DNA from: Prado023 sp963697345
GTDB lineage: Bacteria > Actinomycetota > Actinomycetes > S36-B12 > CAIYMF01
Assembly (NCBI GenBank): GCA_963697345.1
Contig: CAVONS010000013.1
Coordinates: 1 to 64,000, forward strand
Reading direction: 5' to 3'
Length of the DNA stretch: 64,000 nt
Both the position numbers and the translations under genes were made by a program. Positions 39,655 to 48,733 of the stretch are shown here, in pieces. The notes under the pieces are model-generated. The model was not told where the DNA came from. It was given only the letters and a program-made list of their open reading frames with translations, and searched no databases. Position 1 is the first letter of the stretch, and each line of letters starts with the position of its first letter.

Positions 39655-41427
39655 GTGACTTGGGAGGCATGGTTCACGCTCGCTGTGTTGGTCGGTGTCC
39701 TCGCGTTGCTCATCCGCGGGCGGGCATCGGCGGCGGTAGCCGTCTTCGGGGGCAACATCGTGCTGCTGGCCGCCGGGGTGATCGACACCGAGCAGTCCCT
39801 GGCCGGGTTCTCCAACCCCGCTCCTCTGACCGTTGCGGCGCTGTACGTCGTGGCCGCAGGTGTGCAGCGCACCGGGGCTCTGACTCCGGCCCTGCACGGG
39901 GCCCTCGGGCGCCGCGCTGGCGTGCGGATGCCCTTGCTGCGACTCGCGGTGCCCTCAGCAGCGGCGTCCGGCTTCCTGAACAACACCCCGATCGCCGCGA
40001 TGCTCATCCCCGAGGTGCAGTCGTGGGCTGAGCGGTACAAGGTGTCGGTCTCCAAGCTCCTGATGCCACTGTCGTTCGCTGTCGTGCTGGGCGGCCTGCT
40101 CAGCGTGATCGGCACCTCCACCAACCTGGTGGTGTCCGGCCTGATGGAGAACGCGGGGATTGGAGCGTTGGGCTTCTTCGAGATCGGCAAGATCGGACTG
40201 CCGATCGCTGTGATCGGTATCGCCACGATGGTCGCCCTGTCCGCCTGGGTGCTCCCGGCCCGCCGGTCGGTGGCCCAGGAGCTGGCTGACCAGGCGCGGG
40301 ACTTCTACATCGAGGTCAGCGTCCAGCCGGGGGGGCCGGTCGATGGCAGGACCGTCGAGCAGGCGGGCCTGCGCGAGCTGCAGGGGGTGTTCCTGACCTC
40401 GGTCGACCGGGGGGACACCGTGATCGCCCCCGTCCGCCCCGAGACCGTGCTGCGCGGTGGGAACGTCCTCCGGTTCGCCGGTCAGGCCACCAAGGTCCTC
40501 GACCTCCAGGGTCATCGCGGTCTGGAGTCCGCTGAGAGCGAGCACATCGAGTCCCTGGCCGACCCCGCGGTCCGCTACTACGAAGCCGTCATCGGCACCA
40601 AGTCCCCGCTGGTGGGCCGCACTCTGAAGGAGGCCGGCTTCCGCAACGAGTACCAGGCCGCCGTGGTCGCCATCCATCGCGACGGTGGCCTGCTTGATGC
40701 CAAGCTCGGCCAGGTCCCCCTCAGGCTCGGCGACACCCTCATCCTGCTGTCAGATCCGGGCTTCAAGAAGCGCTGGGGCGACCGGGATGACTTCCTGCTC
40801 ATCGCTCCCATGGACTCGGCCCCCAGCGTGCCCGTCTCGACAGCCAAGGCCGGCCTCGCGCTGGCGATCCTCGCGGGCATCATCATCCTGGCGACGCTGG
40901 ACCTCGTCCCGATCCTGGTCGGCGCCCTGGTGGGTGCGATGTTGATGGTCACGTTCGGGGTGCTGACTGCGACCGAGGCGCGGCGCGCGGTCGACCTCGA
41001 GGTCATCGTCATCATCGCCGCTGCGTTCGGACTCGCCGCGGCCATGGAGAACTCAGGGCTCGCGGAGCAGGCGGCGAGCACGGTGACCTCGGCCTTCGGC
41101 ACGTGGGGGGACAGAGGGGCACTCCTGGGCATCGTGCTCGCCACGATGATCCTCACCGAGATGATCACGAACAACGCCGCTGCCCTGCTCATGTTCCCGA
41201 TCGGGCTGTCCCTGGCCGCCGGCACCGGCCTGAACCCGGTGGGTGTCGCGATCGCGATCGCCGTCGCTGCCTCGGCGTCCTTCCTGACGCCCATCGGCTA
41301 TCAGACCAACACCATGGTCTACGGTCCAGGCGGCTACAAGTTCACCGACTACTGGCGGCTGGGGCTCCCGCTGTCGGTGGTGGTGGTCGTCATGGTCGTG
41401 GGGTTGGTGCCGGTCATCTGGCCGTAA
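39655..41427 (+). CDS. SLC13/DASS-type permease with two central RCK_C (TrkA-C) domains
   Basis: Intact, 590 residues. The N-terminal six-helix half contains the hairpin motif FLNNTPIAAMLIPE and IGTSTNLVVSG; the C-terminal half repeats it as TEMITNNAAALLMFP and FLTPIGYQTNTMVYGPGGY. Between them (about 215-390) two TrkA-C domains (PVDGRTVEQAGLREL and PLVGRTLKEAGFRNEY) may sense ligand. Members move sulfate, dicarboxylates or other anions with Na+ or H+. The duplicated NNxxA and SNT-like motifs support anion binding; the substrate is not visible. GTG start. Confidence 0.9.
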   Translation: MTWEAWFTLAVLVGVLALLIRGRASAAVAVFGGNIVLLAAGVIDTEQSLAGFSNPAPLTVAALYVVAAGVQRTGALTPALHGALGRRAGVRMPLLRLAVPSAAASGFLNNTPIAAMLIPEVQSWAERYKVSVSKLLMPLSFAVVLGGLLSVIGTSTNLVVSGLMENAGIGALGFFEIGKIGLPIAVIGIATMVALSAWVLPARRSVAQELADQARDFYIEVSVQPGGPVDGRTVEQAGLRELQGVFLTSVDRGDTVIAPVRPETVLRGGNVLRFAGQATKVLDLQGHRGLESAESEHIESLADPAVRYYEAVIGTKSPLVGRTLKEAGFRNEYQAAVVAIHRDGGLLDAKLGQVPLRLGDTLILLSDPGFKKRWGDRDDFLLIAPMDSAPSVPVSTAKAGLALAILAGIIILATLDLVPILVGALVGAMLMVTFGVLTATEARRAVDLEVIVIIAAAFGLAAAMENSGLAEQAASTVTSAFGTWGDRGALLGIVLATMILTEMITNNAAALLMFPIGLSLAAGTGLNPVGVAIAIAVAASASFLTPIGYQTNTMVYGPGGYKFTDYWRLGLPLSVVVVVMVVGLVPVIWP

Positions 41428-41433
41428 GGCTGC

Positions 41434-42288
41434 TCAACGCAGGCGCGCCACCCGGCCGACCACCCTCGTGACCCCCTCCAGCAGTCCGGCGTGCCGCACC
41501 GGCGCCACCCGCGCAGCGAGGTCACCCAGGACCGCCTCAGGCGCGATCAGCACCCGGGCCTGTCGCCGCTGCACGCCGGACAGGATCTCGGCCGCGGCCT
41601 TCTCAGGTGGGTAGCGCAGCAGTCGGTCGACCTTGGCGATCTCACCGCCGACCTCCTCGGGGGCGCCGGCTGCGATGCGTGCCGAGGAGGCGATGCTCGT
41701 CCGGATCCCGCCCGGATGCACCACGGTCACGCCCACGGCTCGGTCGGCGAGCTCCGTGCGCAGGACCTCGGAGAACCCGCGGAGCGCGAACTTGCTCGAC
41801 GAGTACGCCGACTGGCCCGCGGGGGCGATGATCCCGAAGAGGCTGGACATGTTCACGATGTGGCTGCCCGAGTTCGCCACGAGGGTGGGCAGCAACGCAT
41901 GCGTGAGGGCCACGGGGGCGCGGAAGTTGATGTCCATCACCCAGTCGAACTCCTCGAGCGTCATGTGCTCGAAGAGGCCACCCAGGGCCACACCGGCGTT
42001 GTTGACCAGCAGGGTGAGGTCCGGATGCTCCGCCGCAACCTGCGCGGCGAGTGCCAGGAGCGCGACCCGGTCAGAGACGTCGATGGTGTGGGTCTCGACC
42101 GCCACGCCACCGGCCCGACCACGGACTGCGTCCGCCACCGCCGCCAGGCGATCGGCGTCGCGATCCAGCAGCACCAGGTCACTGCCGCGATCGGCCAGGC
42201 CCAGGGCCAGCTGCTCGCCGATCCCGCCGGCCGCGCCCGTCACCAGGGCGGTCCCTGCGCCGAAGTCGTACCGCTCCAGGCGACTCAT
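41434..42288 (-). CDS. Short-chain dehydrogenase/reductase
   Basis: Classical SDR, 284 residues: cofactor motif ALVTGAAGGIGEQLALGLA, LLVNNAGVALGG, catalytic Ser in NMSSLFGIIAPAGQ, and YSSSKFALRGFSE (Y-x3-K), then VVHPGGIRTSIA. DRDADRL after strand 2 suggests NAD(H) preference. Its ATG overlaps the stop of the monooxygenase gene, so they are coupled. It ends 8 bp from the convergent permease gene. In the mycobacterial mymA locus a similar SDR works with an FAD monooxygenase on long-chain lipids. Confidence 0.93.
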   Translation of the reverse strand: MSRLERYDFGAGTALVTGAAGGIGEQLALGLADRGSDLVLLDRDADRLAAVADAVRGRAGGVAVETHTIDVSDRVALLALAAQVAAEHPDLTLLVNNAGVALGGLFEHMTLEEFDWVMDINFRAPVALTHALLPTLVANSGSHIVNMSSLFGIIAPAGQSAYSSSKFALRGFSEVLRTELADRAVGVTVVHPGGIRTSIASSARIAAGAPEEVGGEIAKVDRLLRYPPEKAAAEILSGVQRRQARVLIAPEAVLGDLAARVAPVRHAGLLEGVTRVVGRVARLR

Positions 42289-43853
42289 CGATGGGCCTCC
42301 TGGCGAGCCCCGCCCGCTCGGGAGGTCGCCGCTGCCCGTCCCACGTGCGACCAGGGAACCATCGTCATCTCCTTCGTCACGTCCGCATGGCCGAGGCGCC
42401 ACGTGTCCACGAGGTAGTTCTGGCCCACCCGCCACGGGTCGTGGTCCGACTGGTGCGGGAACAGGTGCTCGGAGCGTTTCAGGTAGCCCGAGGTCATGTC
42501 GAGCAGCGGGCGCGTCGACGCACCCGACGGCGGGCGGGGCACTGCGTAGGCCACACCCGCACGGTCCATGTGCCGCAGGAGTCGGGTGACGAAGCGCGCG
42601 ACGAGGTCCGAGCGCAGGGTCCATGAAGCATTGGTGTATCCGATGGTCAGGGCCATGTTGGGCACACCGGAGAGCATGAGGCCCTGGTAGGCGAACCGCG
42701 TGGCCAGCTCCACCTCCTGGCCGTCCACGACCAGGTCGATCCCGCCCAGGGGCAGCAGCTTCAGGCCAGTCGCCAGGACGACGAGGTCGGCGGCCAGCAA
42801 CCGGCCGGAGGCCAGTCGGATCCCCTCGGGCTCGAAGCGCTCGATGTGGTCGGTGACGATCTCGGCGCGACCATCGGCCACCGCACGCGCGAGGTCCCCG
42901 TCCGGCATCACGCACAGTCGCTGGTCCCAGGGCTCATACGTGGGCGTGAAGTGCTCATCCAGCAGGGCCGGATCATCGATGTACGCCGCCAGTCCCCTGC
43001 GCAGCAGCGCTCGGGCCAGGTGCGGGCGTCGGCGGCACAGCTGGTAGAACGCCTGGGCCAGGGTGACGTTGCGGGCACGGATGATCCGGTGGGCAGCCTG
43101 GGCGGGCAGGTGTCCGCGCAATGCGTCGGCCAGCCGGTCCGTCGGCGGCAGCGCGGTCATGTACGTCGGGGAGCGCTGCAGCATCGTGACCGAGGACGCC
43201 GCCGTGGCCAGTTCAGGCACCAGCGTGACGGCCGTCGCTCCGCTGCCCACGACCACCACATCTCGGCCTGCCCACGCCACATCCTCAGGCCAGTGCTGGG
43301 GATGCACGATCGTGCCCGCGAACTCGTCCTCGCCCGGGAAGGTGGGCCGATGCGGATCGTCGTAGTCGTAGTAGCCCGAGCAGATCCACAGGAAGGAGCA
43401 CGTGTAACGACCCGGAGCCCGGTCGGGTCCCGTGTGCACCTGCAACCGTCCACCTCGCGTGCTCCGAGGACCACGACGCCTTCTCCACCCGCGTGCCGTA
43501 CCGGATGTGCCGGTCGAGTCCCGCCTTCGGTCACCGTGTCGGTGAGATAGGCCAGGATGCTGGGGCCGTCGGCCATCGCCAGGCCGCCGCGCCAGGCCCG
43601 GAACGGGTAGCCGAAGGTGAACATGTCGGAGTCCGAACGGATGCCGGGGTACCGGAAGAGGTCCCAGGTCCCGCCGAGGCTCTCGCGGGCCTCGAGGATG
43701 ACGAAGCTGCGCTCGCGGACAACGCTGACTGAGCCGCCAGGCGGACCCGATCCCGGACAAGCCGGCACCCACGATCAGGACGTCGACATGCCCGAACTCC
43801 TCGACGGCGTCAGCGACGTCCGCGCCGTCCGTTGCGCTGTCCGCACCGCTCAC
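42285..43853 (-). CDS. Flavin-containing (Baeyer-Villiger type) monooxygenase, frameshifted
   Basis: FAD site VDVLIVGAGLSGIGSAWRL, then (after a shift near 43735) FVILEARESLGGTWDLFRYP and GIRSDSDMFTFGYPF, and the BVMO fingerprint F-x-G-x3-H-x3-W as FAGTIVHPQHWPE, followed by the NADPH site VVVVGSGATAVTLVP. Shifts near 43735, 43525 and 43445. Total about 520 residues. The GTG at 43853 overlaps the methyltransferase stop (GTGA). Similar to mycobacterial MymA/EthA-type enzymes that oxidise ketones or lipids. Its substrate is inferred only from neighbours: acyl-CoA ligase, SDR and P450. Confidence 0.88.
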   Translation of the reverse strand: MSGADSATDGADVADAVEEFGHVDVLIVGAGLSGIGSAWRLSQRCPRAQLRHPRGPREPRRDLGPLPVPRHPFGLRHVHLRLPVPGLARRPGDGRRPQHPGLSHRHGDRRRDSTGTSGTARGWRRRRGPRSTRGGRLQVHTGPDRAPGRYTCSFLWICSGYYDYDDPHRPTFPGEDEFAGTIVHPQHWPEDVAWAGRDVVVVGSGATAVTLVPELATAASSVTMLQRSPTYMTALPPTDRLADALRGHLPAQAAHRIIRARNVTLAQAFYQLCRRRPHLARALLRRGLAAYIDDPALLDEHFTPTYEPWDQRLCVMPDGDLARAVADGRAEIVTDHIERFEPEGIRLASGRLLAADLVVLATGLKLLPLGGIDLVVDGQEVELATRFAYQGLMLSGVPNMALTIGYTNASWTLRSDLVARFVTRLLRHMDRAGVAYAVPRPPSGASTRPLLDMTSGYLKRSEHLFPHQSDHDPWRVGQNYLVDTWRLGHADVTKEMTMVPWSHVGRAAATSRAGGARQEAHR

Positions 43854-44488
43854 GGCCGGCTCGAGCCCATCAGCGTCCAGTTGACCACCGGCACGTTCAC
43901 GAGGCGGCGCAGTTCGAGTGAGTCGACGTGGAAGCCCGTCGCGGCCAGGGCTGCCCGGGTGTCCTGCGTGCATCGGCAACCGCCGGCCAGGCGGGGCCAG
44001 ATCCCACCCACCGAGACGACGCTCTGGAGCCGGGCGGTCCACGTCCCCGGCTCCGCCCGGACGTGCTCGAGCACGCACACGCTGCCCTCCGGGTGCAGGA
44101 CGCGCCGAGCCTCGGCCAGGACTCGGTCGACCGAGTCCACCGAGCACAGCACGTAGGCGAACAGGACGCTGTCCACGGAGTCGTCGGGCAGCGGGAGCTC
44201 CTCGCCGACGGCATCGATGAGCTCCACGTCGATCCCGCGCGCTCGCGCCGCCTCAACCCGATCCAGGGAGGAGCGACGCATCGACGCGCTTGGCTCGATC
44301 GCCACGACCGAGGTGACCGCGGCGGGCAGATGGTCCAGGTCATGGCCCGGGCCGAGCCCGACGATGAGCAGCCGACCATGCGCCCCGGCGAGCACCTGCG
44401 ATCGCGCAGGCCCCAGGTCCGAGTGCTCGCCCGCGTCCGCGATCACCTGGTAGAGGCGCGTGAACACGGGGTGGTCATGGGCCGGCAC
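43850..44488 (-). CDS. SAM-dependent methyltransferase (UbiE-like)
   Basis: A 212-residue soluble enzyme. LLIVGLGPGHDLDHLP (motif I), SVVAIEPSASMRRSSLDRV, AVGEELPLPDDSVDSVLFAY (motif II) and ARRVLHPEGSVCVLEHV (motif III) match the small-molecule methyltransferase group. The GTG at 44488 follows a CATACT box by 6 nt. First gene of the coupled methyltransferase-monooxygenase-SDR operon, divergent from the acyl-CoA ligase. The methyl acceptor is unknown; a fatty acid or isoprenoid-like lipid would fit the cluster. Confidence 0.85.
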   Translation of the reverse strand: MPAHDHPVFTRLYQVIADAGEHSDLGPARSQVLAGAHGRLLIVGLGPGHDLDHLPAAVTSVVAIEPSASMRRSSLDRVEAARARGIDVELIDAVGEELPLPDDSVDSVLFAYVLCSVDSVDRVLAEARRVLHPEGSVCVLEHVRAEPGTWTARLQSVVSVGGIWPRLAGGCRCTQDTRAALAATGFHVDSLELRRLVNVPVVNWTLMGSSRP

Positions 44489-44494
44489 CGCCCC

Positions 44495-44500
44495 AGTATG
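44495..44500 (-). promoter_or_regulatory. Putative -10 box, leaderless start of the methyltransferase operon
   Basis: CATACT on the minus strand, 6-nt spacer, GTG at 44488. Confidence 0.4.
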
Positions 44501-44556
44501 CCGAGGTCGGAGGACATCCGGGCACCGGTGGGCCGACCTCCCACGGGGCTGCTTCC

Positions 44557-44562
44557 TATAGT
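44557..44562 (+). promoter_or_regulatory. Possible -10 box for the acyl-CoA ligase gene
   Basis: TATAGT, 64 nt before the ATG at 44627. The gene has a good ribosome-binding site (GGAAGG), so a leadered transcript fits. No clear -35 is seen. Confidence 0.3.
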
Positions 44563-44626
44563 GGGAACCCCCTCCGACGCACCGGGTCACGGAGCCGCGG
44601 AGGCCCACCGACGTGGAAGGACCGCG

Positions 44627-46120
44627 ATGAACCTCGCCAGCAACCTCGCCCGCGCCGCCGAGGCGGACCCCGCCAAGTCGGCCATCATCTTCGACGACAC
44701 CGTCATCGGGTACGGCATGCTCGCCCAGGGCGCGGCACGTGTGGCCGGATGGTTGCAGTCCCTGGGGGTCCAGCCCGGGGATCGGGTTGCGGTCAGCCTG
44801 CCCAACATCCCGCACATGCCGATCGTGTACTACGGGATCCTGTGGGCCGGTGGCGTGGTCGTCCCGGTGAACCCGCTCTACAAGTCCCGGGAGTTCTCGT
44901 TCGTGCTGGCCGACTCGCAGTCGAGGGTGTTCTTCGCCTGGGACGGGGTGGCCGAGGAGGCCGGCAAGGGTGCGGCCGAGGCGGGCGCGGAGTTCATCAG
45001 CGTCGTGCCGACCGAGTTCCTCGCGATGGTCATGGCGCACGAGCCTGTGGCACTGGTCGACCGCGACGACGAGGAGACTGCCGTCGTCCTCTACACGTCA
45101 GGCACCACAGGTACCCCCAAGGGCGCGGAGCTGACCCACGCCAACATGGCACGCAACGCCCAGATCTGCGTCAACATGATCGACTTCAGCCCCGACGACG
45201 TCGTCTTCGGTGGGCTGCCGCTGTTCCACTCGTTCGGCCAGACCGTCGGCATGAACTCCACGATCGCCGCGGGCGGCACGCTCACGCTGATCGCGCGCTT
45301 CGAGCCGACCAAGGCCCTCGAGGTGCTCCAGCGCGACAAGGTCACCGTCATGCTGGGCGTGCCCACCATGTACGTCGCGCTGCTGCAGCATCCCGAGAAG
45401 GAGAACTACGACCTGTCGACGCTGCGGATGTGCGCCTCCGGTGGCGCCTCCCTGCCGGTCGAGGTGCTGCACGGGTTCGAGGCGGCCTTCGGGGCGATGA
45501 TCCTCGAGGGGTACGGCCTGTCGGAGACCAGCCCGGTCGCCTCCTTCAACCACCCCGACCGCGAGCGCAAGGCCGGTTCGATCGGCCAACCCGTCGAGGG
45601 TGTGTCGTTCCGCCTGATCGACGACCAGTGGAACGACGTGGCCGACGACGAGATCGGCGAGATCGCGATCGCCGGGCACAACGTCATGAAGGGCTACCTG
45701 GGCAAGCCGGAGGCCACCGCCGAGGTCATGAACGGGCCGTGGTTCCGCACCGGCGACCTCGCCCGCCGTGACGACGAGGGCTACTACTTCATCGTCGACC
45801 GGGCCAAGGACATGATCATCCGGGGCGGCTTCAACGTGTACCCGCGCGAGATCGAGGAGGTCCTCTACGAGCACCCGGCCGTGGCCACCGCCGCCGTGGT
45901 GGGCATCCCGCACCGCGAGCTCGGCGAGGAGGTCGCGGCCGCGGTGACGCTCAAGCCCGGCGCGAGCGCCACCGAGGAGGAGCTGCGCAGCTTCGTCAAG
46001 GAGCGCGTGGCCCCCTACAAGTACCCACGCACCATCTGGATCACCTCCGAGCTGCCGCTGACGGCCACGGGCAAGATCCTCAAGCGCGAGATCCACATCC
46101 CCAACCAACCCACGCCCTGA
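44627..46120 (+). CDS. Acyl-CoA synthetase (AMP-forming, FadD-type)
   Basis: An intact ANL-superfamily enzyme of 497 residues that activates a carboxylic acid with ATP and CoA. P-loop VLYTSGTTGTPKGAELTH, A5 EGYGLSETSPVASF, A7 FRTGDLARRDDEGYYFI, A8 DRAKDMIIRGGFNVYPREIE and A10 lysine in TATGKILKRE are all present. It resembles FadD13-class very-long-chain fatty acyl ligases. ATG at 44627 after GTGGAAGGACC. Divergent from the methyltransferase operon and convergent with the P450 gene; the set looks like one lipid-modifying module. Confidence 0.93.
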   Translation: MNLASNLARAAEADPAKSAIIFDDTVIGYGMLAQGAARVAGWLQSLGVQPGDRVAVSLPNIPHMPIVYYGILWAGGVVVPVNPLYKSREFSFVLADSQSRVFFAWDGVAEEAGKGAAEAGAEFISVVPTEFLAMVMAHEPVALVDRDDEETAVVLYTSGTTGTPKGAELTHANMARNAQICVNMIDFSPDDVVFGGLPLFHSFGQTVGMNSTIAAGGTLTLIARFEPTKALEVLQRDKVTVMLGVPTMYVALLQHPEKENYDLSTLRMCASGGASLPVEVLHGFEAAFGAMILEGYGLSETSPVASFNHPDRERKAGSIGQPVEGVSFRLIDDQWNDVADDEIGEIAIAGHNVMKGYLGKPEATAEVMNGPWFRTGDLARRDDEGYYFIVDRAKDMIIRGGFNVYPREIEEVLYEHPAVATAAVVGIPHRELGEEVAAAVTLKPGASATEEELRSFVKERVAPYKYPRTIWITSELPLTATGKILKREIHIPNQPTP

Positions 46121-46147
46121 CCCGCCCCGCGCCGCCCGCAGCGGCTT

Positions 46148-46213
46148 CGTGCTTCCTTCCACGTCTCGTGCTTCTGGAATCCCGGAAGCACGGACCACGG
46201 ACAGAAGCACGAG
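46148..46213. terminator. Inverted-repeat cluster between convergent genes
   Basis: The strings CGTGCTTC (46148, 46167) and GAAGCACG (46185, 46204) alternate and can form stems such as CGTGCTTC-10 nt-GAAGCACG. It lies between the ends of the acyl-CoA ligase and P450 genes, where a two-way terminator is expected. No T-run is present. Confidence 0.5.
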
Positions 46214-46265
46214 CGGGGAAGAGAAGCGCGAGCGACGGCCGCGGGCGCGACGCGGGGCGAGTGGG

Positions 46266-47580
46266 TCAGGCCAGTTGGAGGCGCAGGTTGCCTTTGGGTT
46301 TCGGGATCGGGACGGCCGCCATCTCCATCGTCTGCCCCGGGCGTGCCCGCACGCGGTGCTCAGCCAGGACCGCGGCCATGACCGCCTTGGTCATGAGCTC
46401 GGCCAGGTGGTTGCCCAGGCAGATGTGCGCGCCGCCCCCGAAGGGGACGTACAGGTGCGAGTGCGCGCGGTCCTCGGCGCGCTCGGGCGCGAAGCGCTGC
46501 GGGTCGAACTCGTCCGGCGCGGTCCACCAGTCGGGGTGCCGGTGCAGCCCGAGGCTGGCCAGCGTGACCATCTGCCCCGCGCGCAGCGGAACTCCAGCGA
46601 TCTCGGTGTCACGCAGGACACCGCGCGGCGAGAAGGGCACCGGAGGGCTCAGGCGCAGGGCCTCCTTCATGACCAGTTCCGTGTCGACGAGGTCCTTGTA
46701 GTTCTCGATCGTGACATCCGCGCCGCCGAGCCCGGCAGTCTCCTCGGCCAGTCGGTCCTGCCAGGCGGGCTGCTGGGAGAGGTGCCAGAGCATGACGGTC
46801 AGGGTTGCGGTCGTGGTGTCGTGGGCAGCCAGCAGCAGGAAGATCATGTGGTCGACCACCTCGTCGACCTCCAGTGACCGCCCCTCCTCGGTGGTGGCGT
46901 GCGCCAACCGGGACAGCAGGTCCGCGCCCTCGGGCTGATCGCGTCGCTCGAGGACCAGTCCGGTGAGCAGCTCCTGGAGCCTGCGGCGGGCCCGCAGGCC
47001 ACGCGCGAACGAGGTGCCGGGGATGTCCCTGCGCAGCGGCGAGACGGACGCCTTCATCATCGCGACGAACGAGGCGTTGACCACGTCGGCCTCCGGCCCC
47101 AGGTCGACGCCCACGAAGACCTGGGTGGCGATGTCCAGCGTGAGGCGCTTGGTCATCTGGTAGACGTCGATCCCCTCCGGTCCGGCCTGGGCAGATCGAG
47201 GCCGACACGTGCGCGCGAGCCAGGTGGTTGACCCGCTCCATGTAGCCAGCCAGGGCCTGGCGCCGGAATGCGTACTGCATGACACGTCGGTGCAGGTGGT
47301 GGTCGTCGAAGTCGCGCAGCATGAGGCCACGGTGGAACATCGGCCCGATGGTGAACGACCAGCCACGCTCGCTGGAGAAGTTGGCCGCCCTGTCGATGTA
47401 GATCTCCTTGGTGGCCTCCGGGCTGAGCAGCACGGTCACCGGCTGACCCAGGACCCGGACCCCGAAGGCGTCGCCGTGGGCTGCCTGCGAGGTCATGAGC
47501 AGGGACCGGGCGTCACGCAGGAACCCGACGGTGTTCCCCAGGCCGGGCAGGCCGGCGACGGTCGGGATGTCGGTCGTCAT
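46266..47580 (-). CDS. Cytochrome P450, one frameshift
   Basis: About 438 residues. I-helix oxygen motif AAHDTTTATL, K-helix E-x-x-R as MKEALRLSPP, meander FDPQRFAPERAED and the heme motif FGGGAHICLGNHLAE with the cysteine ligand. The N-terminal part (MTTDIPTVAGLPGLGNTVGF) lies in another frame; a shift near 47205 joins the two. It is soluble, as bacterial P450s are, and needs ferredoxin partners not seen here. The ATG at 47580 follows a CACTAT box by 6 nt. The substrate is likely a lipid, by context. Confidence 0.9.
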
Positions 47581-47586
47581 GGGGAC

Positions 47587-47592
47587 ATAGTG
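47587..47592 (-). promoter_or_regulatory. Putative -10 box, leaderless start of the P450 gene
   Basis: CACTAT on the minus strand, 6-nt spacer, ATG at 47580. About 90 bp from the oppositely directed PPK2 box. Confidence 0.45.
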
Positions 47593-47678
47593 GCTGCTGC
47601 CTGTCCCGCATGATCACCGGGGCCCAAGCAATGCGTCCGGCCGCGCCCCTGCCACGGACGTAGGGACCGGCAGATCGC

Positions 47679-47684
47679 TACCCT
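47679..47684 (+). promoter_or_regulatory. Putative -10 box, leaderless start of ppk2
   Basis: TACCCT, 6-nt spacer, ATG at 47691. Confidence 0.5.
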
Positions 47685-47690
47685 GAGCCC

Positions 47691-48656
47691 ATGAGCAAGA
47701 AGTCAGGCAGGACGAATCCTGAGGAAGCCGGCGACGAGCAGCTCCAGGAGGCCCTCAAGGAGGGACTGCACCCACACCGGCCGCATGAGGCTGAGGAACC
47801 GGCGGCCCGGCGCAAGACCAAGCGCATGAAGAAGTCGCTCTACGAACTCGAGCTGTTCCGCCTGCAGGCCGAGCTGGTCGAGATGCAGGAGTGGGTCCGC
47901 ACCACCGGCGCACGGCTCGTCGTGATCTTCGAGGGCCGCGACGCGGCTGGCAAGGGCGGCACGATCCAGCGGATCTCGCAGTACCTGAACCCCCGCGTCG
48001 CGCGCATCGTCGCCCTGCCGGCACCGACGGAGCGGGAGCTGACGCAGTGGTACTTCCAGCGCTACGTCCCGCACCTGCCTGCCGCCGGGGAGATCGTCCT
48101 GTTCGATCGCTCCTGGTACAACCGTGCCGGCGTCGAGCGGGTCATGGGCTTCTGCACGCCTGATCAGTACCGGCGCTTCCTGCACCAGGCGCCCATCTTC
48201 GAGCGCATGCTGCTCGAGGACGGCATCCTGCTGCGCAAGTACTGGTTCAGCGTCTCCGATGAGGAGCAGGAAGCCCGCTTCCGGTCACGCCTGGACGATC
48301 CGATGCGGCGGTGGAAGCTCTCGCCGATGGACCTCGAGTCGATCACCCGGTGGGAGGACTACTCCCGGGCCAAGGACGACATGTTCGTCCACACCGACAC
48401 CCAGAACGCGCCCTGGTACGTGGTGGAGTCCGACGACAAGCGCCGAGCGCGGGTCAATGCGATCCACCACCTGCTCAGCACCATCCCGTACATGCACGTG
48501 GAGCGGGCCCGGCTGGACCTCCCGAAGCGTCCACCGACCACGGGCTACATCCGGCCCCCGCGGGACGCGCAGTCCTTCGTGCCCGACCACGCCCGGATGC
48601 TGGAGATCGCCGAGCGGGCGGGCAAGCACCCACCCCAGCGCGAGGGCCAGCACTGA
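47691..48656 (+). CDS. ppk2: Polyphosphate kinase 2
   Basis: A 321-residue PPK2 of the one-domain class, transferring phosphate between polyphosphate and nucleoside di- or monophosphates. A charged N-terminal tail (about 45 residues) precedes SLYELELFRLQAELVEMQEW, Walker A VIFEGRDAAGKGGTIQRI, Walker B FDRSWYNRAGVERVMGF and the lid RFRSRLDDPMRRWKLSPMD. The ending WYVVESDDKRRARVNAIHHL is typical. Together with the pyrophosphatase at 62 kb it speaks for active phosphate storage. It is divergent from the P450 gene and is followed by a strong terminator. Confidence 0.95.
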   Translation: MSKKSGRTNPEEAGDEQLQEALKEGLHPHRPHEAEEPAARRKTKRMKKSLYELELFRLQAELVEMQEWVRTTGARLVVIFEGRDAAGKGGTIQRISQYLNPRVARIVALPAPTERELTQWYFQRYVPHLPAAGEIVLFDRSWYNRAGVERVMGFCTPDQYRRFLHQAPIFERMLLEDGILLRKYWFSVSDEEQEARFRSRLDDPMRRWKLSPMDLESITRWEDYSRAKDDMFVHTDTQNAPWYVVESDDKRRARVNAIHHLLSTIPYMHVERARLDLPKRPPTTGYIRPPRDAQSFVPDHARMLEIAERAGKHPPQREGQH

Positions 48657-48667
48657 GCCAGGGCATG

Positions 48668-48704
48668 GTGAAGGGCCCGCCGGGATGTCCGGCGGGCCCT
48701 TCAC
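48668..48704. terminator. Strong intergenic hairpin after ppk2
   Basis: A perfect 16-bp stem (GTGAAGGGCCCGCCGG and its complement) with a 5-nt loop, between the convergent ppk2 and fasciclin genes. It should end both transcripts even without a long T-run. Confidence 0.8.
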
Positions 48705-48733
48705 CTACTGGGTGGGTGTGGCGCTGGTGGCGA

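Noticed and set aside
46148..46213. Possible recombination or att site
   Set aside because: Short alternating inverted repeats between convergent gene ends are better explained as a two-way terminator.
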